Shown here: piece after piece, positions 22,845 through 31,201 of the stretch
Layout of the letters: every line of letters starts with the position of its first letter
Numbering within the stretch: the first letter of the stretch is position 1
NCBI RefSeq assembly: GCF_011813015.1
Contig: NZ_QHLQ01000030.1
Coordinates: 1-32,323 of the forward strand
Length of the DNA stretch: 32,323 nucleotides
Source of the DNA: Parasedimentitalea denitrificans
GTDB taxonomy: Bacteria; Pseudomonadota; Alphaproteobacteria; Rhodobacterales; Rhodobacteraceae
Direction of reading: 5' to 3'
Notes under the pieces: model-generated
What the model saw: the letters and a program-made list of their open reading frames with translations, nothing else
Database searches by the model: none
What the model was told of the DNA's origin: nothing
Program-made: the position numbers and the translations under genes

Positions 22845-25760
22845 ATGTGCGCCGACACGCCTGAAACACCTGACTACAAATCCACGCTGAACCTGCCCAA
22901 AACCGATTTCCCAATGCGCGCTGGCCTGCCCAAGCGCGAGCCCCAGTGGCTGGAGCGTTGGGCCAAGATTGGCGTCTATGATCGCCTGCGCGAAAAAGAA
23001 GGTCGTGAGCCGTTCACGCTGCACGATGGCCCTCCATACGCCAACGGCCACCTGCACATCGGTCACGCGCTGAACAAAACCATCAAAGACATGATCGTGC
23101 GCTCGCACCAGATGATGGGTTATGACGCGCGCTATGTGCCGGGCTGGGATTGCCACGGGCTGCCGATCGAATGGAAAATCGAGGAAAAGTACCGTAAGAA
23201 GGGCAAGAACAAAGACGATGTCGATATCGTCGACTTCCGTCAGGAATGCCGCAAGTTTGCCGAGGGCTGGGTGGACATCCAGCGCGAAGAGTTCAAGCGC
23301 TTGGGCATCACTGGCAACTGGGACGATCCATATCTGACCATGGCCTACCACGCCGAGGCGGTGATTGCTGGTGAATTCCAAAAGTTCCTGATGAACGGCA
23401 CTCTGTATCAGGGCTCAAAACCCGTGATGTGGTCCCCGGTTGAAAAAACCGCATTGGCTGAGGCCGAAGTCGAATACCACGACAAAGAGAGTTTTACCAT
23501 CTGGGTGAAGTTCAAAGTGGCCAATGAAGACCACAAGCTTTCCGGCGCTCAGGTGGTGATCTGGACAACCACCCCGTGGACAATTCCATCGAACAAGGCG
23601 GTCGTCTTTGGACAGGACATTGCCTATGGCCTGTACGAAGTCACCGGTACACCCGAAGAATCCTGGGTTGCGGCTGGCGAAAAATACATCTTGGCCGACA
23701 ATCTGGCCGCCGAAGTGATGAAGCGCGCCCGCTTGGGTGAAGATCAGTTCACCCGCGTTGCAGATGTACCTGTTGAAGACCTCGAAGGTGTAGGCCTAAA
23801 GCACCCGCTGCATGGTGCCGAAGGCTCCAACGGTGAGTGGGACGGCTTGCGCGACTTCCGCGCCGCGCCTTTTGTGACCGACACCGAAGGTACAGGTTTT
23901 GTGCACTGTGCCCCATCCCACGGTATGGAAGAATTCGAACTCTATCGTGATCTGGGCATGCTAGAGCAGATGATCACCTATAACGTCATGGACGACGGAG
24001 GTTTCCGCGCTGAACTGCCGTTCTTTGGTGGCACCTATATCCTGAACCGCAAGGGTGGCGAGGGTGATGCCAACAAGAAGATCATCGACAAACTGGTCGA
24101 GGTTGGCGGGCTAATGGCACGCGGCAAGATCAAGCACAGCTATCCACACTCGTGGCGTTCCAAGGCTCCGATCATCTATCGCAACACGCCGCAGTGGTTT
24201 GCTGCCGTGGATCGTGAAATCGGTGACGATCAAGACACTTACGGCAAAACCATCCGCGACCGTGCCCTGACCTCGATCGACGAACTGGTCAAATGGACCC
24301 CGGCCAAGGGCCGCAACCGTCTGCACGCGATGATCGAAACCCGCCCTGACTGGGTTTTGTCGCGCCAGCGCGCCTGGGGTGTTCCGCTGACCTGTTTTAT
24401 CAAAAAGGGTCTGTTGCCAACGGACGAGGGCTTCCTGCTGCGCGACGACGCCGTGAACGCCCGCGTTGTTGCCGCGTTTGAGGCTGAAGGTGCAGACGCT
24501 TGGTATATGGACGGTGCCAAGGAACGTTTCCTTGGTGATGACTACAACGCGGATGAGTGGGAGCAGGTGTTTGACGTGCTCGACGTCTGGTTCGACTCTG
24601 GTTCGACCCACGCATTTGTGCTGCGCGACCGCGAAGATGGCACCAAGGACGGCATCGCCGATGTCTACATGGAAGGCACCGACCAGCACCGTGGTTGGTT
24701 CCACTCATCCTTGTTGCAGGCCTGTGGCACCAAGGGCCGCGCGCCGTACCGTAATGTTGTAACCCACGGCTTCACGCTGGATGCCAAGGGCATGAAGATG
24801 TCCAAATCGCTGGGCAACACCATCGTGCCGGAAACCGTGGTCAAGCAATACGGCGCTGACATCCTACGCCTTTGGGTGGCCCAGACCGATTACACCGCTG
24901 ACCAGCGGATCGGCCCGGAAATCCTGAAAGGCACCGCCGACAGTTATCGCCGCCTGCGCAACACCATGCGTTATATGCTCGGTTCGCTTGGCGACTTCTC
25001 GGAAGATCAGCGCGTTGCACCCGAGGATATGCCCGAACTGGAGCAGTGGGTGCTGCACCGTATGGCCGAACTGGATCACAAAGTGCGTACTGGCTACCAG
25101 TCGTTTGATTTCCAGGGGGTGCTGTCAGCTGTGTTTAACTTTGCCACGGTTGATCTGTCGTCGTTCTACTTTGATGTGCGTAAGGACGCGTTGTACTGCG
25201 ACGGTGACACACTGAACGCCCGTGCCGCGCGCACCGTTCTGGATCTGCTGTTCCACCGCATCACCCGCTGGCTGGCGCCAATCCTGGTCTTCACCATGGA
25301 GGAAGTCTGGCTGGAACGTTTCCCAGGCGATGACAGCTCGATCCACCTGACCGATATGCCCGACACCCCGGGTGACTGGCTGAACGAACCGCTGGCCGCC
25401 AAATGGTCCGGTATCCGTCAAGCTCGCCGTGTGGTGACCTCGGCGCTGGAAATCCAGCGGACCGACAAGGTGATCGGTGCGTCGCTCGAAGCATCGCCAG
25501 TGGTGCATGTGCGTGATGATGAAGTCCGTGCTGCACTGGCGTCGGTCAACTTTGCCGACATCTGCATCACATCCGATGTGGTGCTCAGCGGTGACCCAGC
25601 CCCGGCCGAAGCCTTCCGCATGCCTGAAGTCGACGGCATCTCGGTTGTGTTTGAAAAAGCCGAAGGCGAGAAATGCCAGCGGTGCTGGAAGATTCTGCCA
25701 GACGTTGGTCAGCACAGCCACGGCGATGTTTGCGGTCGCTGTGACGAGGCGCTGGGCTAA
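22845..25760 (+). CDS. ileS: Isoleucyl-tRNA synthetase
   Basis: Class I synthetase that charges tRNA-Ile with isoleucine in the cytoplasm. The HIGH motif is in PYANGHLHIGHALNKTIKD, the KMSKS motif in GMKMSKSLGNT, and the editing domain (CP1) contains VIWTTTPWTIPSN and TGFVHCAPSHG. The C-terminal zinc-binding cysteines are present in CQRCWKILPDVG and VCGRCDEALG. The start at 22845 was chosen because AAGGA lies 8-9 nt upstream; an earlier in-frame ATG at 22785 adds 20 residues lacking similarity to the family. About 971 aa, slightly longer than the usual bacterial enzyme (about 940). Confidence 0.97.
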   Translation: MCADTPETPDYKSTLNLPKTDFPMRAGLPKREPQWLERWAKIGVYDRLREKEGREPFTLHDGPPYANGHLHIGHALNKTIKDMIVRSHQMMGYDARYVPGWDCHGLPIEWKIEEKYRKKGKNKDDVDIVDFRQECRKFAEGWVDIQREEFKRLGITGNWDDPYLTMAYHAEAVIAGEFQKFLMNGTLYQGSKPVMWSPVEKTALAEAEVEYHDKESFTIWVKFKVANEDHKLSGAQVVIWTTTPWTIPSNKAVVFGQDIAYGLYEVTGTPEESWVAAGEKYILADNLAAEVMKRARLGEDQFTRVADVPVEDLEGVGLKHPLHGAEGSNGEWDGLRDFRAAPFVTDTEGTGFVHCAPSHGMEEFELYRDLGMLEQMITYNVMDDGGFRAELPFFGGTYILNRKGGEGDANKKIIDKLVEVGGLMARGKIKHSYPHSWRSKAPIIYRNTPQWFAAVDREIGDDQDTYGKTIRDRALTSIDELVKWTPAKGRNRLHAMIETRPDWVLSRQRAWGVPLTCFIKKGLLPTDEGFLLRDDAVNARVVAAFEAEGADAWYMDGAKERFLGDDYNADEWEQVFDVLDVWFDSGSTHAFVLRDREDGTKDGIADVYMEGTDQHRGWFHSSLLQACGTKGRAPYRNVVTHGFTLDAKGMKMSKSLGNTIVPETVVKQYGADILRLWVAQTDYTADQRIGPEILKGTADSYRRLRNTMRYMLGSLGDFSEDQRVAPEDMPELEQWVLHRMAELDHKVRTGYQSFDFQGVLSAVFNFATVDLSSFYFDVRKDALYCDGDTLNARAARTVLDLLFHRITRWLAPILVFTMEEVWLERFPGDDSSIHLTDMPDTPGDWLNEPLAAKWSGIRQARRVVTSALEIQRTDKVIGASLEASPVVHVRDDEVRAALASVNFADICITSDVVLSGDPAPAEAFRMPEVDGISVVFEKAEGEKCQRCWKILPDVGQHSHGDVCGRCDEALG

Positions 25761-25776
25761 GCCCAAAAACAACAAA

Positions 25777-25795
25777 GCTGCCCCAATGGGGCAGC
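25777..25795 (+). terminator. Hairpin after ileS
   Basis: Perfect 8-bp stem GCTGCCCC (25777-25784) and GGGGCAGC (25788-25795) with a 3-nt loop, 17 nt after the ileS stop. Followed by CTGTTTG, a weak T-rich tract. Confidence 0.65.
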
Positions 25796-25817
25796 CTGTT
25801 TGATCAGATGATCATGA

Positions 25818-25844
25818 CGCCTCGGCTTTTGGCCGGGGCGTTTT
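25818..25844. terminator. Second terminator after ileS, possibly bidirectional
   Basis: Stem CGCCTCGGC (25818-25826) and GCCGGGGCG (25832-25840), nine pairs with one G-T, then TTTT. It sits between the convergent ends of ileS and the next minus-strand gene, so it can serve both. Confidence 0.7.
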
Positions 25845-25847
25845 CAT

Positions 25848-26486
25848 TTAGCCTTGGCCGAACAAGGCCTGCACTTCGTTATACTCGGCGCTGGCATTCA
25901 CGTCTGATGTGGCTGTCTCACCCGAAATCAGGCCAACAATCAGCGATTCCATATCGGCGTCGGTGCTGGGTTCAACTGCCGGGGCCACAGATGCCATGGG
26001 GGTGGTTTCAACAGTGATTGGCGGATCTTCGGCAACCACATTTGCTGCGTTCAGCGTGATCTCACCGGCATCGTCCTGTTCGAACGTGACCTTGATACCG
26101 CCATGTTCGCCCATCACGAATTCGATGTCGATTTCACCACCGGGACCGTTAGTCTCGATTTCAACGCTCAGCTCGCCGTCTTCCATTTCGACTTCGATCT
26201 CAAACTCGCCATTCACACTGGCGATATTGATGCTGATCTCACCAAATGCACCGCTTAGCAGGCTGGAAATACCTGTCGGCGCAGTTGGATCAACTACAGG
26301 TGTGTCAGTCACCGGTGTGGTGTCGCCAGTGGTTGGCTCTTGCGGTTGCTGAGCGCGCCAGCCCCAGGCCTTGGCATGATCCGGGGGGCCCGGCTGTTTG
26401 GCGTGATCCGGTGGACCGGGTTGATGGTTTTGCATCGCCATTTTGTGGGTCTGGCCCAGACCGCCGACTGCCGAGACAGAATGCAT
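25848..26486 (-). CDS. Hypothetical acidic protein with tandem repeat
   Basis: Not recognised. The 212-aa product starts with a short Gly/His-rich part containing two tandem copies of QPGPPDHAK, encoded by two 27-nt repeats at about 26373-26426. A Thr/Pro/Val-rich stretch follows (TGDTTPVTDTPVVDPTAP). A central acidic, alternating segment (FEIEVEMEDGELSVEIETNG, then GGEIDIEFVMG and GIKVTFEQDDAGEITLNAA) looks like repeated beta strands. The C-terminus is acidic and polar. There is no signal peptide or membrane segment. GGAG lies upstream of the ATG, and the codon use looks like that of the neighbours. Convergent with ileS, and possibly linked to the next minus-strand gene, 245 nt upstream. Confidence 0.7.
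   Translation of the reverse strand: MHSVSAVGGLGQTHKMAMQNHQPGPPDHAKQPGPPDHAKAWGWRAQQPQEPTTGDTTPVTDTPVVDPTAPTGISSLLSGAFGEISINIASVNGEFEIEVEMEDGELSVEIETNGPGGEIDIEFVMGEHGGIKVTFEQDDAGEITLNAANVVAEDPPITVETTPMASVAPAVEPSTDADMESLIVGLISGETATSDVNASAEYNEVQALFGQG
26373..26426. repeat. Tandem 27-nt repeat, two copies
   Basis: Two imperfect in-frame copies, 26373-26399 and 26400-26426, both containing TGATCCGG and GG-CCGG. They encode the tandem QPGPPDHAK units of the hypothetical acidic protein. Confidence 0.7.
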
Positions 26487-26731
26487 GGTGTTTCTCCAAT
26501 AACAGGGTGCTCTGAGTGAGCTATGACTGCATATTGGGCGAAACTCCTTAAAAAGCGGCTGAAACGGCCGGGTGTCCGTCCAACCGTTTACGAAAAATTT
26601 TTATGAAATTTGTAAGGCCCCGTAATCGTGCAGAGAAAACCCTGCCATGCAGAACGTAATTTACGGTGAGAGATGGATGTGTTTACGAACTGCGCGTACT
26701 GAACAACCTAATTTCAGCAATAATGCCGTAA

Positions 26732-27157
26732 CTAGTGCATCGCCTTCATGGCCTGACGATATTCATCAGCGGCAATGGCGCTGGCAGGCTTTGGGCCTGC
26801 GTGGGTGCCCGACAACATGTCCTGAACTTCCGCCTGAGCTTTAGAGGCGCCAAGTTCGGCACCCAGCGCGACTTGGCGGGCCATCTCGCGGGCAGGGCCG
26901 GTGTAATGGGCCTGCAGCGCCTGTTCGTAACCGTTGCCAAGCGCGGCCATCCGTGCGGTTGAACGCGCCGGACCAACATACTTTGTTTGCAGGTACATCT
27001 GGAGGGAATCCTGCGCGGTCTTGGCTTCAGCGGTTTCACGGGTGATGATCTTGGCCTCTTCGGCCTTGGCAACAACATCAGCTTGAACCAACTCAGCCTT
27101 TGGAGGCTGCTGAGCTGGGGTGTAAAAGCTGATGCTGGGAGAGATTGCCGCGATCAT
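26732..27157 (-). CDS. Hypothetical protein with YxGPAR repeat
   Basis: Not recognised. The 141-aa product starts MIAAISPSISFYTPAQ and has a Lys/Glu/Ala-rich helical part (VVAKAEEAKIITRETAEAK). It then has two related units, TKYVGPARSTARMAALG and AHYTGPAREMARQVALG, suggesting an internal duplication, and ends DEYRQAMKAMH. No signal peptide or membrane segment. The ATG at 27157 has AAGG upstream; an upstream GTG at 27166 is possible. It may be transcribed separately from the acidic protein gene 245 nt downstream. Confidence 0.65.
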   Translation of the reverse strand: MIAAISPSISFYTPAQQPPKAELVQADVVAKAEEAKIITRETAEAKTAQDSLQMYLQTKYVGPARSTARMAALGNGYEQALQAHYTGPAREMARQVALGAELGASKAQAEVQDMLSGTHAGPKPASAIAADEYRQAMKAMH

Positions 27158-27350
27158 TTGTGCCACCTTGGTTTCAAATCATTCCTAATGTTTAGTTGAA
27201 TTTTAACAAAAGTGGGGCGTAATCGTAATAAAGGTTAACGCGCGGGGCGCGTGGGGTGCGGCCATATCGGGTTGGTCGGCGTAACCGTTAACATTCAGCT
27301 TAACGATTGTGGGTCTTGTACTGCCGTTAGGAATGGATGAGGGTGCGCCC

Positions 27351-27803
27351 ATGCCCTTTGCTTCACTAGATACACCTGTCGGAACGCTCTCTGTCGAAGA
27401 GCAAGACGGCGCCATTGTGCGTCTTCGCTGGTCTGCGGATGGTGATGAGGGGACGGCATTATTGGATCAGGCCTGTGACCAACTAAGGGCGTATTTTGCC
27501 GGTGAACTGCAGGATTTTGATTTGCCCCTTCATGTCGACGGTTCAGATTTTCAGCGTGCCGTCTGTGATGCCATGTCGGCGATCCCGTTTGGCAAAACTC
27601 GGACTTATGGTGATATCGCCCGTGATCTGGGTGGCGCAGCGCAGCCTGTGGGCAATGCCTGTGGGGCCAATCCGATCCCAGTGATTATCCCCTGTCACAG
27701 GGTCTTGGGGGCCAATGGGCTGGGTGGCTTTTCCGGCGATGGCGGTGTTGAGACCAAAGTAGAGCTGCTGAAGCACGAAGGCGCCGCTGGGTTACTGATT
27801 TGA
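27351..27803 (+). CDS. ogt: Methylated-DNA--protein-cysteine methyltransferase
   Basis: Suicide repair protein that moves methyl groups from O6-methylguanine to its own cysteine. The active site is IPCHRV, preceded by GNACGANPIPVI and followed by GLGGFSGDGGVETKVELLKHEG, as in Ogt/MGMT proteins. The helix-turn-helix region reads IPFGKTRTYGDIARDLG. At 150 aa it has a short N-terminal domain. The ATG at 27351 has GAGGG upstream; starts at 27309 or 27333 would add 6 to 14 residues. Lies 7 nt before the EamA transporter gene, so the two are probably one transcript. Confidence 0.93.
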   Translation: MPFASLDTPVGTLSVEEQDGAIVRLRWSADGDEGTALLDQACDQLRAYFAGELQDFDLPLHVDGSDFQRAVCDAMSAIPFGKTRTYGDIARDLGGAAQPVGNACGANPIPVIIPCHRVLGANGLGGFSGDGGVETKVELLKHEGAAGLLI

Positions 27804-27810
27804 GGACTGC

Positions 27811-28647
27811 ATGAGCGCGACGATTTTCCTGGCGGTCTTGTTCGCGGCCTTTCTGCATGCGGGTTGGAACGCGCTGGTCAAAACCGGCGGTGACAAGTTT
27901 CAAGCGATGTTCATCATGTCAACGTCGCAGGGTGCAATTGGTCTGATGATGACACTGGTTCTGCCGCTACCCAGTGGGCAGGTCTGGTTGTGGTTGTTGG
28001 CGTCTGGGCTGGTGCATTCGCTGTACAAGTTTTTCCTGACTTCGGCCTATGAGCATGGTGATCTCAGCCGGGTCTACCCTATCGCCCGTGGGCTGGCGCC
28101 GATGCTGGTGGCCTTAGTTGGCGTGTTCTTTCTGTCTGATGAGTTGGCGATACTGGAGTATCTAGGGATTGCTGCGCTGGGCACCGGCATCATCGCAATG
28201 GCACGGGGCGTGTTCAGCAATGGCGAGAGCCAGCACATGCTGCGGTTTGCCTTTGCCTCGGCATTGATGACGGCTTGTTACTCTCTGATCGATGGCTTGG
28301 GCGCACGGGCGGCGGGCGATGCGACGGTGTTTGTCGCTTGGATGTTCCTGATTGACGGGATCATCTTTGGGTCGTGGGGGCTGTTAAGTCGGGGTAGGGC
28401 GGTGCTCACTGCCAGACGTCGCGATTGGTTGCGCGGTTGTATGGCGGGTGGTGCCTCGCTTGGCGCCTATTGGATTGCGGTCTGGGCGATGACGCAGGCA
28501 CCGATTGCGCTGGTCACCGCGCTGCGCGAAACCTCGATTCTGTTTGCGGTGATGATTGGTGTTGTGGTGTTCCGCGAGCGGTTTGACCGCGCTAAGGCTG
28601 TTGCTACGGTGTTGATTGTCGGTGGTGTGGTGCTGACGCGGTTGTAA
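27811..28647 (+). CDS. EamA/DMT-family transporter
   Basis: Inner-membrane protein of 278 aa with about ten hydrophobic segments in two related halves, the EamA layout. The first half has SRVYPIARGLAPMLVALVGV, and the second has TQAPIALVTALRETSILFAV followed by VFRERFDRAKAVATVLIVGG. Such proteins export or import small metabolites, but the substrate cannot be read from the sequence. It follows the ogt gene closely (7 nt). Confidence 0.85.
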   Translation: MSATIFLAVLFAAFLHAGWNALVKTGGDKFQAMFIMSTSQGAIGLMMTLVLPLPSGQVWLWLLASGLVHSLYKFFLTSAYEHGDLSRVYPIARGLAPMLVALVGVFFLSDELAILEYLGIAALGTGIIAMARGVFSNGESQHMLRFAFASALMTACYSLIDGLGARAAGDATVFVAWMFLIDGIIFGSWGLLSRGRAVLTARRRDWLRGCMAGGASLGAYWIAVWAMTQAPIALVTALRETSILFAVMIGVVVFRERFDRAKAVATVLIVGGVVLTRL

Positions 28648-28655
28648 GATGTCGA

Positions 28656-28719
28656 GGGCAGCGCCTGACCCTGGGTGGGTGCGAAAGCGCCCTCCCGTGG
28701 GGACGGTCGGGCGCTGCCC
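28656..28719. repeat. Nested hairpin element
   Basis: A 15-bp stem, GGGCAGCGCCTGACC (28656-28670) and GGTCGGGCGCTGCCC (28705-28719), with one G-T pair, encloses an inner stem GGGTGC-GAAA-GCGCCC with a GNRA tetraloop. It lies between convergent genes and may end transcription, but there is no T-run. It resembles dispersed palindromic elements, which I cannot confirm from one copy. Confidence 0.5.
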
Positions 28720-28742
28720 CGTCTGACGACCGGGCGAATAGA

Positions 28743-29450
28743 TTAGCTGCGCTGTAGCTTACGCTGAACCGGAATAATCTGCTGAGCAACGCCCACGAAC
28801 AGCAGGTAAACCGAGGTCACAACCAAACCCCAATGCGCCCAGCTTTGCGGATGAAAATCCACCCAAGCGGCCCAACCGGCAAAGAAGGTCCAGCCCAAAG
28901 CCATGGGCAGTGTCAGCAGCCGCCAACGTTCGGTGCGAACTGGATGAACAAATTTCAGTGGTAGAAACATGCTCACCGACACGAGAGTGACCAGTGCCAG
29001 GCTGGTCCAGTGGCTGGGTTGCAGAGCAAAAATTACCAGCACAACCATGTTCCAGCAGCCGGGAAAGCCCGAAAACGAGTTGTCTTTGGTCTTCATCCGC
29101 GTATCTGCGAAATACATAGCACTGGCAAAGGTGATCACGATGATTGCAAACCATCCGGTCCAACCCGCCATTAGCCCCGAATTGAACAGCGCAAAGGCGG
29201 GGATAAACACGTAAGTTAGATAATCGATGATCAGATCCAGCAGCACGCCGTCGAACTCAGGCGCATAGCGTTTGACGTGATATTTTCGCGCCAAGGGCCC
29301 ATCAACACCGTCCACTGCAAAGGCCACCACCAGCCACAGGAACATCAAGTCCCACTTTTCATCGACAGCGGCCAGCATCGCCAACATGGCAATTACAGCG
29401 CCGGTTGCGGTGAATAAATGGACGGAAAGGGCGCGGAGTTGAGGAGTCAT
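28743..29450 (-). CDS. pcs: Phosphatidylcholine synthase
   Basis: Membrane enzyme that joins CDP-diacylglycerol with choline to make phosphatidylcholine, typical of alphaproteobacteria. The CDP-alcohol phosphotransferase motif is DGVDGPLAR, followed by Gly68, Asp72 and Asp76 in FDGVLLDLIIDYLTYVF. The wider spacing between AR and G (12 rather than 8 residues) is that of the Pcs subgroup. Several membrane segments follow. The length of 235 aa fits. It stands alone on the minus strand. Its context with phosphorus-scavenging genes far to the left is probably chance. Confidence 0.88.
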   Translation of the reverse strand: MTPQLRALSVHLFTATGAVIAMLAMLAAVDEKWDLMFLWLVVAFAVDGVDGPLARKYHVKRYAPEFDGVLLDLIIDYLTYVFIPAFALFNSGLMAGWTGWFAIIVITFASAMYFADTRMKTKDNSFSGFPGCWNMVVLVIFALQPSHWTSLALVTLVSVSMFLPLKFVHPVRTERWRLLTLPMALGWTFFAGWAAWVDFHPQSWAHWGLVVTSVYLLFVGVAQQIIPVQRKLQRS

Positions 29451-29590
29451 TTGACTGTGATGCCGAATTTCCCCCCAGCCTGCAAGGGGCCAGCTATCAG
29501 GTCAGCCAATTTCCATTGTATCGTTACGGTTCCAAATCCGGCGGTTACACGCCTGATCCGTCGATTGTTTGGCATGGTCCAAAGCTGCGT

Positions 29591-30178
29591 CTAGTTGCCG
29601 ATGCGGACTTCCTCAATCGGGTAGCCCAGATAATCCTGACCCTCCCAGATCTTGTGGCAGTCGTGGCAAGAAGCCTGCTGAAACCTCATCGGGTCCCCAT
29701 TGGGTTGAATACCGCCATAGAGCCAGTCACCGGTCTCTGGCGATGCCCCGGTCTCGAGCTTGGTCATTAAAGTCAGTGGCCCAACCTCGGCTGCATTTTT
29801 CGTGGCGTTGATCCTGATGCTTTCCTTGGCCAGTTGCGAGCCCACTGGCATCACTACGCCTTGTTCGGCGAATTTAAGGTATTGTTCAGCCGCAATGTCG
29901 TTGGCGTAGGTCAGTAGTAGGCCGTTGCCGTGGGTCCCGTCTACAACATGGCGGGTGGCTGTGACGGTCCAGCCGCGATAGTTTTTGGCCACCGTGTCAC
30001 CACCTTTGCTATAGGCTGCGACCATTCTATCGCCAATGCAGTCGTAGATGCGGGCGATATCACTTTCAGTCAGATCAAAGGGATCGGTGACAGAGACCTG
30101 ACAATCCTGCGCCTGAGCGGTTGTGCCGGCGATGATGGCGACAGCTATTAGAACCGCAAATATCACTAGGCTGTTCAT
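29591..30178 (-). CDS. Cytochrome P460-family c-type heme protein
   Basis: Periplasmic protein of 195 aa with a signal peptide (MNSLVIFAVLIAVAIIAG, cleavage after AQA). It has one heme c site, CHDCH in QQASCHDCHKIW near the C-terminus, the position usual for the P460/cytochrome c'-beta family. Upstream blocks KNYRGWTVTATRHV, NDIAAEQYLKF and PVGSQLAKESI match this family, whose members bind nitric oxide or oxidise hydroxylamine. The Lys in QLAKESI may correspond to the lysine cross-linked to heme in true P460, but this needs alignment. GGGAG lies upstream of the ATG. Not linked in an operon to the nir genes. Confidence 0.8.
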   Translation of the reverse strand: MNSLVIFAVLIAVAIIAGTTAQAQDCQVSVTDPFDLTESDIARIYDCIGDRMVAAYSKGGDTVAKNYRGWTVTATRHVVDGTHGNGLLLTYANDIAAEQYLKFAEQGVVMPVGSQLAKESIRINATKNAAEVGPLTLMTKLETGASPETGDWLYGGIQPNGDPMRFQQASCHDCHKIWEGQDYLGYPIEEVRIGN

Positions 30179-30280
30179 GGCGCGGGCTCCCGTTGAGTTG
30201 CAATCACCGACTTAGCTTCACAAAACTAGCGGGATCCGGCAGATCGTCATCGTATTTGGCTACACAAGCCCGTGACGGGA

Positions 30281-31201
30281 TCAGGCCTTGGGGTGGGCGC
30301 GGTTGTAAACGTCCATCAAATGTGCGGTGTCGACGGCGGTATAGGCTTGGGTCGTCGACAGCGAGGCATGCCCCAAAAGTTCTTGAATTGACCGAAGATC
30401 TCCGCCTGCCTCAAGCAGATGAGTGGCAAAGCTGTGGCGCAGCGCATGGGGGGTCGCGGTGGCTGGCAGACCCAGCTGCGCGCGTGTCTTGGCCATAACC
30501 CCTTGGATCAGTCGTGGATTTAGCGCGCCGCCACGGACACCACGAAATAACGGCCCGTCGTTTTCTTGCGGGTGAGGGCAGAGGGACAGATAGCGATCAA
30601 CAGCATCGCGTGCTGCTTTGATGACCGGAACAACACGTTCCTTGCCGCCTTTACCGGTGATCCGTAGCACGGCTGAAATCGGTGCATCCTTGCCCTGCAG
30701 CCCCAGCGCCTCGGAGATGCGCAGCCCGCAGCCATAGAGCAGCGTCACCACCGCCACATCCCGCGCCGAGACCCAATCGGATTGAGACTGGTGTTCCACC
30801 GTATCCAAAACCGCCTTGGCAGCATCGGCAGCCAGCGGGCGTGGTAGTTTTTTCTGAAATTTGGGGGCGCGGGCCATCAGAACCGCGCTGGGTTCAAACC
30901 CTTCGCGTTCGGCCAGCCAGCGATAAAAGCTTTTGACTGCCGATAGTTTGCGCGCCAGTGACCGCGCACCGGTGCCCGAATTTCGGGTCTCGGCCATCCA
31001 TGCGCGCATATCGCTGACTGTGATGGTTTGCAGCGCACCCAACCCCTGAGGGCTGCCGAAATGTAGCGTCATGAACGACAGGAACTCTGCCACGTCACCG
31101 CGATAAGCGACGAGAGTATTGTCAGCAGCACCGTTCAACGCACTTTGGTTGTCTAGCCAGTTTTGCAGGGCATCCCGGCAGTCAGGTGAGATCAGACTCA
31201 A
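30281..31201 (-). CDS. xerC: Tyrosine recombinase XerC
   Basis: Site-specific recombinase that resolves chromosome dimers at dif with XerD. The catalytic residues are visible: Arg161 in GLRISEALGL, Lys185 in GKGGKERV, His252/Arg255 in PHALRHSFATHLLEAG, His278 in LLGHASLSTTQ, and the nucleophile Tyr287. The SAM-like N-terminal domain contains NTLVAYRGDVAEF. The start is a TTG overlapping the DUF484 stop (TTGA), so translation is coupled. The length of 306 aa fits XerC. Confidence 0.93.
   Translation of the reverse strand: MSLISPDCRDALQNWLDNQSALNGAADNTLVAYRGDVAEFLSFMTLHFGSPQGLGALQTITVSDMRAWMAETRNSGTGARSLARKLSAVKSFYRWLAEREGFEPSAVLMARAPKFQKKLPRPLAADAAKAVLDTVEHQSQSDWVSARDVAVVTLLYGCGLRISEALGLQGKDAPISAVLRITGKGGKERVVPVIKAARDAVDRYLSLCPHPQENDGPLFRGVRGGALNPRLIQGVMAKTRAQLGLPATATPHALRHSFATHLLEAGGDLRSIQELLGHASLSTTQAYTAVDTAHLMDVYNRAHPKA

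Noticed and set aside
22740..23381. Minus-strand frame of 213 codons opposite the start of ileS
   Set aside because: It overlaps the conserved ileS catalytic region in antisense and shows no family features.
27288..27303. TTAA-N8-TTAA as a CtrA-type binding site
   Set aside because: CtrA sites use a 7-nt spacer; this has 8 nt, and nothing else nearby supports it.
29516..29770. Plus-strand frame opposite the P460-family gene
   Set aside because: Mostly antisense to the P460-family gene, with no supporting start signal or motif.
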